This document shows positions 33,560 to 46,182 of a DNA stretch of 64,000 nt, in pieces; positions within the stretch are counted from its first letter, which is position 1, and each line of letters starts with the position of its first letter. Both the position numbers and the translations under genes were made by a program. A model generated the notes under the pieces. The model saw only the letters and a list, made by a program, of their open reading frames with translations. It was not told the DNA's origin and made no database searches. The stretch is from NCBI RefSeq assembly GCF_905171765.1, contig NC_053390.1, positions 140,233,968 through 140,297,967 on the forward strand, written 5' to 3'. The stretch is from Bufo bufo. Lineage: Eukaryota > Chordata > Amphibia > Anura > Bufonidae.

Positions 33560-33822
33560 GTTCCTTCAGTCCACCTGAGAAAATGGTGACTGTGGTTAGT
33601 CCTCAGGTTGAATCCGACCAAGGACAACTGCACTGAGTTTGTACAGTATGTTCTCCCCGTGCTTGCATGGGTGTCCTCTGGGTACTCTGGCTTCCTCCCA
33701 CACTAAAAAGAAATACTGATAGGAAACTTAGATTGTGAGCTCCGCTGGGGACAGCGAGTGATGATAATGTCTGTAAAGCGCTGTGGAATATATCAGCTCT
33801 ATATAAGTGAGTAAAATAAATA
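33560..33822 (+). mobile_element. SINE with L2-type tail
   Basis: The copy runs from 'gaatccgaccaaggacaact' through 'tatgttctccccgtgcttgc', 'cttcctcccacacta' and 'gataggaaacttagattgtg' to 'gtctgtaaagcgctgtgg', ending in 'ctatataagtgagtaaaata'. The head is poorly kept. The middle resembles the L2-tail sequence common in fish and frog SINEs. Confidence 0.8.
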
Positions 33823-35210
33823 CTTGGGGCCCACCCTTCATTTATATAGTATATGTTCATATCCATTGTTAACTGCATCACAATCTCTGTTACTATCATT
33901 ATATACACGGGACACATCACCAATAATGTCTAATTTATTTTTTAAGAAACCTATAAGAAATACCCTAGTGACAAGAGATTGTCTCCAATTAGAAATGCAT
34001 TCTTCAAAATGTTATATGTAGGTTCCAAAATCTGTTCCACTCTTCAGCTGAAAAAATAAAATAAAAAATTCAGTGCATAAAACAACATACAATCGAATAA
34101 ATTAATTAATGTGACTAAAGAGTGCGTGTTAAAGATAGCATTCATTTTATGCATAGTGTGAACTGCATATAATGTATGGCAATGCTTCCAGAGATGCACA
34201 CTTGCCTATGTTACCATATACATATAGATGGAAAATACCCAGGGCCACATGCACAAAAAAGATTCAATCATTTTTTATAGCAGGGTTGAAAGTATCTGAT
34301 TGGTTGTAAGGAGGCCTCACTGACATTTATATGCATACCCACAGTCTGAACCTTTGATGTACATCTCTATATGGATGCTATGGTAAAGCATCACTGCTGG
34401 TGCCATCAGTAAGGCATACATGTCCTTTACAGCAGCCTGTATCCCGCAAAAGTCATCAACACATTGCAACAGCCTCTTTGCTCCCTCCAATCACTGAATA
34501 CAGGTTACCATAACCTACAGCTATATTCTACCACAGGAGTCTGGAAGGAAGATGTGAGGATATGACTAGCCAATGCTTACCTGATCTATTAGTTGTAGCA
34601 ATCCCAGTTAGATACACTAACCTCTGGTGTCCAAGTCAGAACTTCACGTCTCTAAAATTCCGCAGTTCACTTAGTGTTTTTGGCCCCTTAATTTTACAAC
34701 TTCTGAGTGGTATTAAATTCTGCAAAAGAAATGTTTTGATAGCACTTGACTACGACTCATATTACAACGAGTTATGGATATGTTACCATCAAAAATGACC
34801 AAGCAAAGTCATAATGGGCAAATAATTGTATCCATTCAGAAATTCTAAAGTGATTTGACCTGCCAGAAACCTCCTCACTTAAACAAAGCCACTGTGTGTG
34901 CATGGAAGCCCATCCAGCCCTTTAGTGCAGAGCCGCACAGGCTTCATGTTCTGCCATAGAGGCTCTGCTGGGTGCCATATGTGTAGAGGTATTTTGCTCT
35001 AAAAAAGAATACCCATGAATGTGTAAAGCCTGATGGGACATAGCAAAAATAATCTGTCAGGTTTGTGTAGATTGAGAAACAAAAAACTGGTATACATTTG
35101 TGTGAAATCAGGAGGAGGTAAAATAGACATCACATGCAAACATAGAAGATTCATCTGAATTGCAGAGGGCACATGGAAGTTCTGTGAACCAAGCATATGT
35201 GAGAAATGTA
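33823..35210. other. No gene recognised
   Basis: Mostly unique AT-rich DNA. A minus-strand 'cag|gtaagc' at 34576-34583 looks like a splice donor, but all three frames upstream of it close quickly, so no exon is proposed. Confidence 0.4.
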
Positions 35211-35214
35211 GAAA

Positions 35215-35395
35215 GAAGCTCCAGTATCCAATAGAATATAAAAACTCGACCCTTTATTCAACCTCCATAAAATCCATATTACAGCAGGCAAAGCACAGCT
35301 AATGCGTTTCGATCCTACAATGGTCCTTTCTCATTACAAGCTATGGTGTGGTACCTGTTGTAATATGGATTTTATAGATGTCGAATAAAAGAGAC
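35215..35395. mobile_element. Inverted pair of PLE 3' tails
   Basis: 'tccataaaatccatattaca' at 35267-35286 is mirrored by 'tgtaatatggattttataga' at 35359-35378, and 'ctttattc' by 'gaataaaag'. Between them is a minus-strand hammerhead-like core (35301-35334). The right copy lacks its core. Confidence 0.6.
35301..35334 (-). ncRNA. Degenerate hammerhead-like motif
   Basis: Minus strand: aatgagaaa, GGACC, loop, GGATC, GAAACGC. The GAAAC box is intact, the first box decayed (TGAGAA) and stem II has one mismatch. Confidence 0.4.
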
Positions 35396-35624
35396 CTAAT
35401 GCATCTCTATAGGAGTCGAATTATGGCTGCATTTTGCATGGCCATGTGCACAAGGTCTAAATATGATTGTAGCATGCAAATCCTGGTCATTATATGATGA
35501 TATTTTATGTTGATATGGGGAACAACTATATATTATTTTGTTGTGAAACCATCTTTATGTACATATAACCTAACCCCTTTGCTCCAGCCTTACTGTTAAA
35601 GGCATACTTGGAAAACATTACATA

Positions 35625-37272
35625 CAGTCAGGTCCATAAATATTGGGACATCGACACAATTCTAAAATTTTTGGCTCTATACACCACCATAATGGATTTG
35701 AAATGAAACAAACTAGATGGCTTTAACTGCAGACTGTCAGCTTTAATTTGAGGGTATATACATCCAAATCAGGTGAACGGTGTAGGAATTACAACAGTTT
35801 GCATATGTGCCTCCCACTTGTTAAGGGACCAAAAGTAATGGGACGGAATAATAATCATAACTAAAACTTTCACTTTTTAATACTTGCTTGCAAATCCTTT
35901 GCAGTCAATTACAGCCTGAAGTCTGGAACGGATAGACATCACCAGACGCTGGGGTTCATCCCTGGTGATGCTCTGTCAGGCCTCTACTGCAACTGTCTTC
36001 AGTTCCTGTTTGTTCTTGGGGCATTTTCCCTTCAGTTTTATCTTCAGCAAGTGAAATGCATGCTCAATTGGATTCAGGTCAGGTGATTGACTTGGTCATT
36101 GCATAACATTCCACTTCTTTCCCTTAAAAAAACTCTTTGGTTGCTTTTGCAGTATGCTTTGGGTCATTGTCCATCTGCACTGTGAAGCGCCATCCAATGA
36201 ATTCTGAAGCATTTGGCTGAATATGAGCAGATAATATTGCACGAAACACTTCAGAATTCATCCTGATGCTTTTGTCAGCAGTCAAATCATCAATAAATAC
36301 AAGAGAACCAGTTCCATTGGCAGCCATACATGCCCACGCCATGACCCTACCACCACCATGCTTCACTGATGAGGTGGTATGCTTAGGATCATGAGCAGTT
36401 CCTTTCCTTCTCCATACTCTTCTCTTCCCGTCACTCTGGTATAAGTTGATCTTGGTCTCATCTGTCCATAGGATGTTGTTCCAGAACTGTGAAGGCTTTT
36501 TTAGATGTCGTTTGGCAAACTCTAATCTGGCCTACTGTTTTTGAGGCTCACCAATGGTTTAAATCTTGTGGTGAACCCTCTGTAGTCACTCTGGTGAAGT
36601 CTTCTCTTGATTGTTGACTTTGACACATATACACCTACCTCCTGGAGAGTGTTCTTGATCTGGACAACTGTTGTGAAGGGTGTTTTCTTCACCAGGGAAA
36701 GAATTCTTCAGTCATCCACCACAGTTGTTTTCTGGGGTCTTCCGGGTCTTTTGGTGTTGCTGAGCTCACCGGTGCGTTCCTTCTTTTTAAGAATGTTCCA
36801 AACAGTTGTTTTGGCCACGCCTAATGTTTTTGCTATCTCTCTGATGGGTTTGTTAAGTTTTTTCAGCCTAATGATGGCTTGCTTCACTGATAGTAACAGC
36901 TCTTTGGATCTCATCTTGAGAGTTGACAGCAACAGATTCCAAATGCAGATAGCACACTTGAAATGAACTCTGGACCTTTCATCTGCTCATTGTAATTGGG
37001 ATAATGAGGGAATAACACACACCTGGCCATGGAACAGCTGAGAAGCCAATTGTCCCATTACTCTTGGTTCCTTAACAAGTGGGAGGCACATATGCAAACT
37101 GTTGTAATTCCTACACCGTTCACCTGATTTGGATGCAAATACCCTCAAATTAAAGCTGACGGTCTGCAGTTAAAGCACATCATGTTTGTTTCATTTCAAA
37201 TCCATTGTGGTGGTGTATAGAGCCAAAAATGTTACCATTGTGTCGATGTCCCAATATATATGGACCTGACTG
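35625..37272 (-). mobile_element. Tc1-like transposon, third family, near full length
   Basis: TA duplicates at 35623-35624 and 37273-37274. The terminal inverted repeats are long (about 220 bp): CAGTCAGGTCCATAAATATT on the left against AATATATATGGACCTGACTG on the right, and 'cattgtt..gtgggaggcacatatgc' inside. Its 1648 bp is the normal Tc1 length. The transposase on the minus strand has stops and shifts, so the copy is dead. Confidence 0.92.
35875..36932 (-). pseudogene. Tc1 transposase pseudogene, all domains present
   Basis: From 36932: a paired-type DNA-binding region (KMRSKELLLSVKQAIIRLKK, then VAKTTVWNILKK), the GRPQK hook, then FWNNILWTDETKIN with the first catalytic Asp, VQMDNDPKHT with the second, and SPDLNPIEH with the last acidic residue. 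All three catalytic residues survive. The frame is broken by a TAG near 36532, an extra T in a T-run near 36122 and two TGA codons further on. The end is near 35880. Expected length is about 340 aa. Confidence 0.9.
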
Positions 37273-37274
37273 TA

Positions 37275-38160
37275 TAGTGCTACAAAACATACTGGTTAAT
37301 ATAGCGATACAGTTGAATATGTAGAGATGAACACTTGCACAATGAACGTGCTCATTTCCCAAGGCCTTTCCGCTGCCCCCCTCTTGCCCCTACCTGGTGC
37401 TGCCTGAGGCAAGCACTTCACCTCACCTCATTGGCGGTGCACCCCTGTATATAAGAAATAATTTATTATTATCAGGATACAGGTGGATTGAGCTCCAAAT
37501 GCAAGCCTGATGAAGGCAAATCATCTAATAAACCTAATCCTGACTACATTTACGAAGCAGTGATGAAGCTGGCTCCATCACTTGTGAGTGCCAGCTGTAT
37601 CATACAGAAGTCAGCCCAGAGATAACTCAAATTCTGTCTGCTTAACCCCTCAGATGCCACCGTCAACAGTGGCCACAGCACCTAAGTGGTTAGACAGAAG
37701 GATTGAATGGTCTAGTCCCCAGGGGATTAACAATAATCTAAAAAAAGTTATTAATAGTTTTTCCACCCATTGCATGTACCCCCAAATGAAAAAAGTATAA
37801 CTAGTCCCGCCAGAGACAAGGCATCATATTACTACATTGATGGAAAAATACTAAATAAATAAAAAAAAGTTATGGTTGCTGGAAGGCAGGAAAATACCTG
37901 ATAACAGTGGAATGATAACAGAAAACACTGGTTTAATCTTAAGTATAGTGTATACAGCATACGGGGGATAGTCTGTCACCACTACATGGCACAGAACATT
38001 CTGTTGTCACCTAGTGCCCAGCGCCAAATCAACCAAGGATGAGGAGGTGTCTTCACTACACAGGCACAACCATCTCCCGGACCACCAACTGGTATATGAT
38101 ATGTTGCATAGCAAACATATTTTTGAGCAACAGACCATCCTGTACAGAGTGTGTGTGACT
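37275..38160. other. No gene recognised
   Basis: Non-coding. 37360-37450 has the 'ctgaggcaagcacttcacct' style of a hAT-fragment (a 'cccctacctggtgctgcctg' block). The rest appears unique. Confidence 0.35.
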
Positions 38161-38164
38161 GAAA

Positions 38165-38318
38165 TCCGGCCTGGCATACCACTGATATCCCTGCTCCTAT
38201 CTGGCAACCCACTGATATTATTGCTCCAGACTGGCACCCTGCTGATATTCCTATACCAGCCTGGAACTCCAATGATATCCCTGCTCCAGCCTGGAATGCC
38301 ACTGATATTCCTGTGGTT
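38165..38318. repeat. Short minisatellite, ~28-30-bp units
   Basis: Five or so imperfect units of the type 'ctggcaccctgctgatattc' and 'cctggaatgccactgatatt'. The apparent GISV-repeat frame on the minus strand is this array. Confidence 0.75.
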
Positions 38319-40254
38319 AACATTCTTAAAAAAAAGGCATTTTAATTTTTTATCTAAGAAGGTAGCGTAGGATTCTGCTCCTTAAGTGCACTGGAGGTGG
38401 AGCTTCACTGTGCTTCACAGACCCTCCTCTCTGCTCTGAGTGACAGATGTAGTGGTCTGCTACAGCTTGCATGCTACAAGAGCAGAGAGGAAGGGTTTCA
38501 CAGCAAAGAGCATTTCACAGCAAAGTTTCACCCTGGGCATTAGTAGGAGCAGAACTCCTGATGATAAAAGATCCACAAGAGGTATGTTTTTAGCATGGTC
38601 AAAACTGCTGACAGATTCCCTTTAACTGTATGACAATACCAAGAATTTGGAGTCTAGTAGCGGAAAATTGGAGCTCTGACCACTGTAAAGATATAGTATG
38701 AAACTCATCAGCACATGTACATACATCACGGTGGTGAAAAGTGGATATTCACCATAAAAGAGGATTGTCCAAATATGGCATGAATACAGTATGTATAGCG
38801 TTGCTTACATAGAGAACAGTGTACGGAGCTCAAATCTTGAGACAGAGACTGGCTTCACGAAGAGAAAGTACAGACTATGTTATAAATCTGAGGGCTGCAT
38901 GTACTCACCCTGTTAAACCCAATTATTTTAACACCTTTTTAAAGCTTTGGAGGCAATTTTTGTTTTTTACGATTGCATTTAACTCATTTTTGGCTAAAAG
39001 TCATATTTTCAATTGGCCTTTATTAAAAATATTGAGCCATTCTGTCACAAAGAGTAAACTGTTTGTCTAGCTGTGTGACTGGTACTTGCCTGGTCATCAA
39101 ATAAACCTTATCTCTTAATTACTGAGAGGTCATAAACACTTATTTAAGTCACATTCTAAGATAAGGATTGAGCTTTAATAAGTGTTTATAATGTGAGAGA
39201 TCAGAGATAAGAAGTCCATCTGCTCCCCAGATGCCGGAAAAGACAGAAAAGCTAGTAGGGCATCTAGTAGAGCATGTCAGCTGTGTACAGAAAAAAGGAT
39301 TCCATATTGTTAATAAACAGAAAAAAATATATTTTTAGCTCAAAATAAGTACAATGCAATAATAAAACAAATTGCCCCCAAAGATGTACATAGCGTTTAA
39401 GCACACTGCCAACAAAGTAAGAGGGAGATGTCCAAACTTTTGTAAGTGTGGCTAAATTCTAGTTACCCTCATAGATGCTGAGATCAAGTCCTACTTCTAT
39501 ACTCTTGTATATACGGCTTGAGATGAAATCGCAACATCTACTGATTTATGAAGACAGGACCATAAAAATGCAACCATCTCAACCTGATTTTATAAGACAG
39601 CATACATCTCAATGAGGTGTGGTGCCAAACGGGTCACTACATTTATGCTAATTGGCGAGCACATTTGCTTCAAGCACTTCTCTGTCCCACTTTGATGGAG
39701 ACCATATTTGCCTAATGAAATGAAGAAATACTAAATTCAATTTTCTGGGAAGATCTATAGAAATATGCTGCACATCACCCAAAGATCTCTGTGACATATT
39801 AAGAACAGCCAGTACATGCATATATTTTACTTTGCTTAAGGCAAGTTTCTATAAATTAGCCATTTTTATACAGCTTGAAAGTCCATGGCTGTATGCTATT
39901 AGCTGACCATTCACCCAGCCGAATGTCACAACTTTATAATATTGGCAGGTCTAAGCTTACGGCATACCAATTAAATGAGCAGAACATAGATGGTTTAATA
40001 TTCTTTGGTGGTTGTCAGCTTTGGAGTAACCTTTTTTGCTGGAAAAGTCCTCGACAATTAGCTATTCACAGGCTGCCCGCTGCTATGGCCCACATCAACC
40101 AGCAGTAATATTTGGGGAAATCCAGCAAATTTTCAGTTCTCTGCATTATTTATGCACATTGCGCAATTCCCATTGAAAGCAGCCTGTGTGATGAGTGGCC
40201 ATGCAGGGTCCTCTACAGTATGTTCCTTGTCAAAACTTTCTGCTGTGGCTAATA
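38319..40254. other. MITE remnant to 38625, then unique DNA
   Basis: 38370-38625 has weak inverted symmetry ('ctgctccttaagtgcact' against 'agtaggagcagaact') and ends 'gctgacagattccctttaa', a TTAA-MITE-like terminus. 38630-40250 shows no gene. 39600-40110 is free of visible repeats. Confidence 0.4.
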
Positions 40255-40405
40255 AATGAGGGTCTACAATTATAGTCCATTTATTTATTTTTTCCAGAAG
40301 AAGCGCCATTTTTCTATATGGTTTCTCTCTGGTATTGCAGATAGAATGGAGCTGAGCTGCATTACCAGACACAGCCCATGGATATGAGTGCATCTGGAAA
40401 AAAGA
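40255..40405. mobile_element. MITE fragment
   Basis: Has 'ggtattgcagatagaatgga', 'gctgagctgcattaccagac' and 'acagcccatggatatgagtg', wording of a MITE that recurs in degraded form at 46330-46470 ('tagacaggagtgggat'). Confidence 0.5.
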
Positions 40406-40699
40406 GAAAAACATTTTTTTTCTATTTTTATGTAGCCACTTTTTCAGTTATTTTATTGTTTTCTCTTAAATTCATAGAGCAACAAACATTAACATACATT
40501 AAGATTTTTTTTGTGGTTTATATAACATTTATATAACAATATAGTACAGAAAGATTTTATTTTTATTATAGCCAGGGGTAATACAAATAGAATAGACATG
40601 AGAAAACTTTTTGAAATTTGTTTCACGCTGAATTTTCCTAAATATTTTTTTTTCTTGTTCGATTCGATTCTACAGGAAATAAACATGCTACAATTGGCC

Positions 40700-40935
40700 T
40701 GAAAATTGGTTTATCATGTAAAGGGTTAGGTGGTACTCCAACTTTAGTGTTGTGGATAACAGGAGATGGGTCCCAGGCCAAACACAATAATAAAAATGAC
40801 TCCTGTATTCCACTGGATTGCTTTAAAGTGCTGTATTATTTTATTAGGTGAGTATCCAGTCAATAAGTGAACATTTTCGGCCCAAAGGCCTTCTTCAGAG
40901 TACTACAATACATACATAAAGAACAATCAATATGA
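40700..40935 (-). mobile_element. PLE 3' tail
   Basis: On the minus strand a hammerhead-like core (40871-40899) is followed by 'cacttattgactgg' and a T/A-rich 'aataaaataata' block. No coding sequence. Confidence 0.55.
40871..40899 (-). ncRNA. Hammerhead-like motif
   Basis: Minus strand: CTGAAGA, then GGCC, TTT loop, GGGCC, GAAAATG. One substitution in the first core box (U7 to A); the stem is short but fully paired. Confidence 0.5.
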
Positions 40936-41119
40936 CGGGTATGTCGTCAAAATTTTGATGTATCAAAGTTAACAAAACTAAAAGTAAGATCAAAGTAAGT
41001 GGAAATAACAGATCCTATTGGATATATGCATGCACATGGACATCCTATCCTGTGGGGATATACTTTGCGGGCTCCGTTCTATCAGGTATTGGTGGCTTAT
41101 CCTAACGATATGTGAGATG

Positions 41120-41340
41120 GAACAACCCGTTTAATAACACGAGTATAAAAATGTTGTTAGTGCTTTTGCTGTAACTACCCGTTATTTTACAGTAATATGC
41201 AACGTGTTTAAAAACACAGGTATAATAATGGTGTTATTGCCATAAAATGTTTTTGCTGTAACAACCCGTTATCTTTTAGTAATATACAACACATTTAATA
41301 ACAGGGGTATAATGCACTGAAATGTTTTTTAGAAGAAAAA
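41120..41340. repeat. Tandem repeat, ~80-88-bp units
   Basis: 'ttaataacacgagtataa' (41128), 'ttaaaaacacaggtataa' (41208) and 'ttaataacaggggtataa' (41295) each follow a 'gctgtaac.acccgttat' and 'agtaatat.caac' block. Confidence 0.75.
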
Positions 41341-42039
41341 AATGCTCACCTGCTCAGCTTTTGGGATGCTGGTAATAAGCCTATGATCTGTAGAAACTTG
41401 AGGGTAACAAAAAAAATTTTTTTAATAGCTGGTTGTCTGGTCTTATACAGAAATTTTTTTATTTATTTTTCTTTCAGACTTTTTAAATGGGCAGAACTAG
41501 CTGGCAAGCTGGCAGACGCTGTATTAAACACACAATTCGGAGTGACCAGTCCCTGTCTGTCTGCTTTCTCTAATTAAAATCCCTAAAGTATACCTAATTA
41601 TATCCCTATACTATCATTATAGTATCCCTATCACACTACATTAGTGGCTTGTGTCTGCAATTATTTTTTGACAGAAATTGCCACAACACATCCTGCCACA
41701 TCCACAGCAGAGAGCAGAATGGCGTCTGGCTTGCTCACTGCATAAGGACCTGCCTGCATACTGCTTCCTGACAGGCTGTCTGTCATCCTCTGATCCAATC
41801 AGGGAAAGCCCTTCCTCCCAGTTCATACCAGTGTCATGTGATCCTCCATCTTCTTCCTCCCTCATGGTTTTTTTCACCAATACTCACAGTAACATAGCGC
41901 TAGGAGCCATATTTACTAAAGTAGTCCAAAACGCCAAAAGTTTGGATTTATTTGGAAACTAATTCTACAAGATTTGTAGCTAATCGGATTAATTTAAAAC
42001 CGATTCACTCATCTCTAAGATAGAGTCAGATCCCTATAC

Positions 42040-42085
<46 letters not shown>

Positions 42086-42494
42086 TGGCTTTAATTAAAT
42101 TCACTCAAATCCACTAATACAAAAATGTAAAAAAAATTAGGCTACTTTGACACTTGCGGCAAAGTGATCCGGCAAGCAGTTCCGTCGCAAAACGTATGCC
42201 AACTGATGGCATTAGTAAGACTGATCAGGATCAAAATGCATTGAAATGCCGGATCCGTCTTTCCGGTGTCATCCGGCAAAACGGATCCAGCATTTATTTT
42301 TTTTACCTTTTTTTCAGTCTGCGCTATTTTGAATGCCGTATCCGGCACTAATACATTCCTATGGAAAAAAAATGCCGGATCCGGTACAACAATTATATAT
42401 TAGAAAGTCTAAAACCAGCCATACACATTAGATATGGGCAGATATTTTGCCTTTGGCAGCAGCCACATACTCAAATGGATATATAAAAACAATT
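41341..42494. other. No gene; (ATT)n at ~42036-42085 and MITE fragments
   Basis: An uninterrupted (ATT)n microsatellite is at 42036-42085. 41990-42017 ends 'accgattcactcatctcta', a hAT-MITE right end like that at 45700. 42125-42390 is half of a MITE ('ggctactttgacacttgcgg', 'atgccggatccg'). A 'ttttctttcag' acceptor-like site at 41468-41478 has no matching donor. Confidence 0.5.
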
Positions 42495-42667
42495 GGGGTC
42501 ATTTATCAAAATAGTGTAAAGTAGAACTGGCTTAGTTGCCCATAGCAACCAACCAGATTCAACCTTTCATTTTCCAAAGGAGAAGTCAAAAATGAAAGAT
42601 GGACTCTGATTGGTTGCTATGGCCAACTAAGCCAGTTCTAATTTACACCAGTTTGATAAATGACCCC
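42495..42667. mobile_element. Small palindromic MITE
   Basis: GGGGTCATTTATCAAA is mirrored by TTTGATAAATGACCCC, and the inner arms by 'agaactggcttagttg' against 'caactaagccagttct'. It is 173 bp long. Confidence 0.85.
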
Positions 42668-43852
42668 AAATATTGTGTAAATTGACTTCTGTTATGAGTT
42701 ATAATGCCAGTTTAATGGACGGATAATAATTTATTAGATAAAGGATGTTGTAGACGGGGGGGGGGGGGGAATTAAAGTCTGCAGACAAAAGGTCAACTTT
42801 ATTGTTTGCCATTTATCACAGAGGTGCTAATGGAATTTAAAAAAAAAATGCAAAAATGTACTGCTTTTCCAGATAATGTAGAGATGCTAATGTAAATAAT
42901 GCATGCCACCCGAAGCTGCTAAATATATCCATAGACCAGAAGTTACCCTTTAAAAACAGCCTTGTCATAATTCATGCTTTGCAAGAAATACCTTAAGCTT
43001 TAATGATCAGGGAACTTGGGTGCTTCTTTGGTCACAAGCGCTGTGATTTTCGGTCTTAGGAAACCTACTAATTACATATTGGTTAAAAGGATTAATATTT
43101 CATATTTGTGTTTGGTATACCAGGGTTGGTAAAAATATTCTGGAAAACTTGCTGGTCATATTATCTTTCCCAGACATACCTACAAGAAGTTTTGGCTCAA
43201 ATTAGAATTATGCCATACAACTTTCCACTTTTTTAATGTAATTATCCAGCTTCCTGTCACATGACTAAGAAGAAGGTGAAAGGGGGGCAGGTTAAGACCA
43301 TTTAAAATTGCATAACGTAATCCAGATAGAGTTTATATCCCTGGAGATACACCTAGTTGCGTGGATCTCTCACCGATTCACAAATCTCGCCAATTGGTAT
43401 TTGATTATTTTATCCCTTTTATTTCTGCACTGTTTGCTTGTCTGTATGTTCTTTTTTGTCATCCTTTTGTAACCTTTTAGCACTGTACCTTTTTGTATAT
43501 TATTTAAACATTGCTGCTCTGAACGTACCCACACTGTAAGTACCGCTTTGCTGTGTTACCATTAAAGGCCAATGTGCTAGAGGCTTGCCTTTTATATGCT
43601 AAAATGCAGTGTGTTTCTGTAATAGTTGTGCATCTGTAGTGAGGGTAGAAGTGAGTTACAGTCACATCCAAGGTCACAGATGCAGTGAAATCCAGAGTAC
43701 CCCTTGTGGACTGTCATGTTGCATGTGTGCGAGATTGTGACAATTTATATAGTCTATGGGACAGCACTGTGGTCATACTGGGTGATTGGTGCAGGGAGGA
43801 GGAGTAGATAAGCTCTGCCCATTACCTATAAATGGTGTGTGTGAGTATATAC
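42668..43852. other. No gene recognised; poly-G run at 42757-42769
   Basis: Unique-looking sequence apart from a 13-G run. No exon could be supported. Confidence 0.4.
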
Positions 43853-44212
43853 AGTGGTCCCTCAAGTTACAATATTAATTGGTTCCAGAATGACCATTGT
43901 ATGTTGAAACCATTGTAAATTGAGTAATCTGTTCCAATGACCCAAATGTCATCCAAGATAAAAGAAAAAGAAGATATAAGAAAAATAAGCAGATAACTGA
44001 GACAGATAAAACAAGTCCTTACATATCACAGTCAGGAATACCTGCTAACTAGCAACCAATACTGCTATTTTACCAGAGACGTGCCCTTGATTGGTTGGAT
44101 ATGAGTCTGAGACATTGTATGTTGAGTCTAGTTTCAACTTATGATGGGTCAGAAAAGACCATTATATGTTGAAAATATTGTATCCTGAGGTCATTGTATC
44201 TTGAGGGACCAC

Positions 44213-44214
<2 letters not shown>
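43853..44214. mobile_element. MITE with CAGTGGTCCCTCAA ends
   Basis: CAGTGGTCCCTCAAGTTACAAT is mirrored by 'attgtatcttgagggaccac' with TG, and 'gaccattgtatgttgaaa' recurs in inverted form inside. A TA precedes the left end. Probably a mariner-superfamily MITE. A (TA)n run follows at 44218-44254. Confidence 0.75.
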
Positions 44215-44258
<44 letters not shown>

Positions 44259-44729
44259 TTTCATTGTAATCCTGCCTGTGATGTTAATCAGATGACTGCT
44301 AAGAAGTGAGCTCTACAGTACAAGAAATGTCCGCCTGTTGCACAGCTCAATGTAGCATTGGAATGGAGTTCCTTGAGCCCATGGGGAAACGTTCTGAGGG
44401 CCCAACAGAACATTTCCTTATTCACTTTTAATTTTATTATATAAGAAATAGACCCTAGTGGTAAATTATTGGCTGTAAAGTCAGATCCATGATGAATAGA
44501 TTTCTGTTGGACCTTAGTGACCTTGCTTGAATAGAGAACATTATCATTTCGGCCGGAGGATCCTCTGGTACTCTGATGGGCCAGTACAAAAAATGGCTAA
44601 ATAGACAGTTCAAAGGCTGCACCATTTCTGGATTAGTTTAAAAAAAAAATGCATAAAATGTATTTAGCATACATATCTATGAACATTATGTAATTTCTGA
44701 TTATACATTCCCTTTACATGTTTCCAGCT

Positions 44730-45055
44730 TTAATTGGGTTATTCATTTTTTTAAACTAATGTATCCCCTTTCATGTGGCTTACGACTATCACACTGAAAA
44801 AAATGACAATGTACACACAGCGCCCAAGGCTGCCTGACTGCGCAGGTGCAACCCACGTACATTGTGGGTTGTAGCCAGGCCTGGATGACGTGCAGAATGT
44901 ATGGCACTTGATCCAGGAAGGGCCGGGAGCCTAATTAGATCAAGGAGCGCAGCGCTGGCCTGGTAGGGACATTGTTATCATTATCAATGTGACACTTGTA
45001 AGCCACATGAAGGTGGACACATTAGTTAAAAGTAAATGACGGATAACCCCTTTAA
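44730..45055. mobile_element. TTAA-flanked MITE
   Basis: TTAA at 44730-44733 and 45052-45055; 'tgggttattcattttttt' faces 'aaatgacggataacccc', and 'atgtggcttacgactatcac' faces 'gtgacacttgtaagccacat'. Confidence 0.85.
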
Positions 45056-45346
45056 AAACCCCACACGTATTGAAAGAGGCATAGATACCGACAGCTGTTT
45101 ACTCTTGCACTTGTGCTATGTGCCTGGGGCACATGGAAGGTGAGATCAGAGGTCATTTGGAGAGCTTGAAGTTCTCTGTCTGCAATCTGAGAGCTGGTTA
45201 TCATCACCTCAAGCATGTTTCACTGTGAGTTTGCTGTGTGAATGTATCATTTATAATGCAGATAAGTAGCCAGTGCTGATGATATCAATAGCATTCATTA
45301 GAAACCTGACTGTCAATGAATTTCTTCACACTTTTATGTTTATGAC

Positions 45347-45700
45347 TAGAGATGAGCAAATTTCATGTTATGAAATTCGTTCACGCTTCGTGCCTTTAGA
45401 GGCATTCCGTTATTCATTCCATCATAATAGAAGTCTATGGCCTGCATAACGGATCCGTCCCGTTTCCGTTATGCAGGAGGAGACTCCCCTGCATAACGGA
45501 AATGGGACGGATCCATTTTGCAGCCCATAGACTTCTATTATGACGGAATCAATGACGGAATGCCTCTAAAGGCATTCCGTTATGCATTCCGTCATAGAAC
45601 TGCGTTATGGTCCGTGGTAACGGAATCCATAAAGCAATTCTGCTTTTACCACCAAACGAAGCGTGAACGAATTTCAAAATATGAAATTCGCTCATCTCTA
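45347..45700. mobile_element. hAT MITE with perfect 8-bp duplication
   Basis: TAGAGATGAGCAAATTTCAT at the left and ATGAAATTCGCTCATCTCTA at the right are flanked by tttatgac at 45339-45346 and 45701-45708. Inside are three stacked inverted blocks, including 'cataacggatccgtcccgtt'. Its ends match the giant foldback at 27811-32618. Confidence 0.95.
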
Positions 45701-45862
45701 TTTATGACCAAAAATACACCAGCTAGTGCTAGCCAATTACGGGACCACCAATTGTGACTTGACCTCTTGATTTCAGAGTATTCTGGCTTGTACCCTCAAC
45801 ATGCATTATACTTCCTAAAAGGCCTATGTATGGGTTAACCTAGTCTCCTGATCTGAGTACTA

Positions 45863-46182
45863 AGGGGGCCATTTATTAAGACTGGCGTTTTAGACTCTGG
45901 TCTTTCTAACCGCTGCTTTTGGTGGATCTGGCGCCAGCCTCTACATAACTTCACCACATCCACCGCCGGTCTAAATGTAAGCAAGCTTCCTTGTTGGCTT
46001 TAATTTAGACCATTTCCTATGCCTAAAACAGGCATAGAAAATAAATGCCGATCCGTCCCCTTTCCCAGCCCATGTCACGTCCCCTTTTTTAGACCTGGCG
46101 TGAGCGCAAATAGCCTTTGCACCGCAAATCTGTGACAGATATACGTCAGAAAACTGCATATATCATTTAGTAAATGGCCCTC
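45863..46182. mobile_element. MITE with GGGCCATTTATTAAG ends
   Basis: 'agggggccatttattaag' is mirrored by 'atttagtaaatggccct'. Inner 'tctaaatgtaagcaagc' and 'atgcctaaaacaggcat' form small hairpins. Non-coding. Confidence 0.7.

Noticed and set aside
34540..34680. Minus-strand exon ending at a cag|gtaagc donor
   Set aside because: All three frames are closed within a short distance and the acceptor side has no pyrimidine tract.
41440..41580. Plus-strand exon after a ttttctttcag acceptor
   Set aside because: No donor follows before the stop codon and the short peptide is not protein-family-like.
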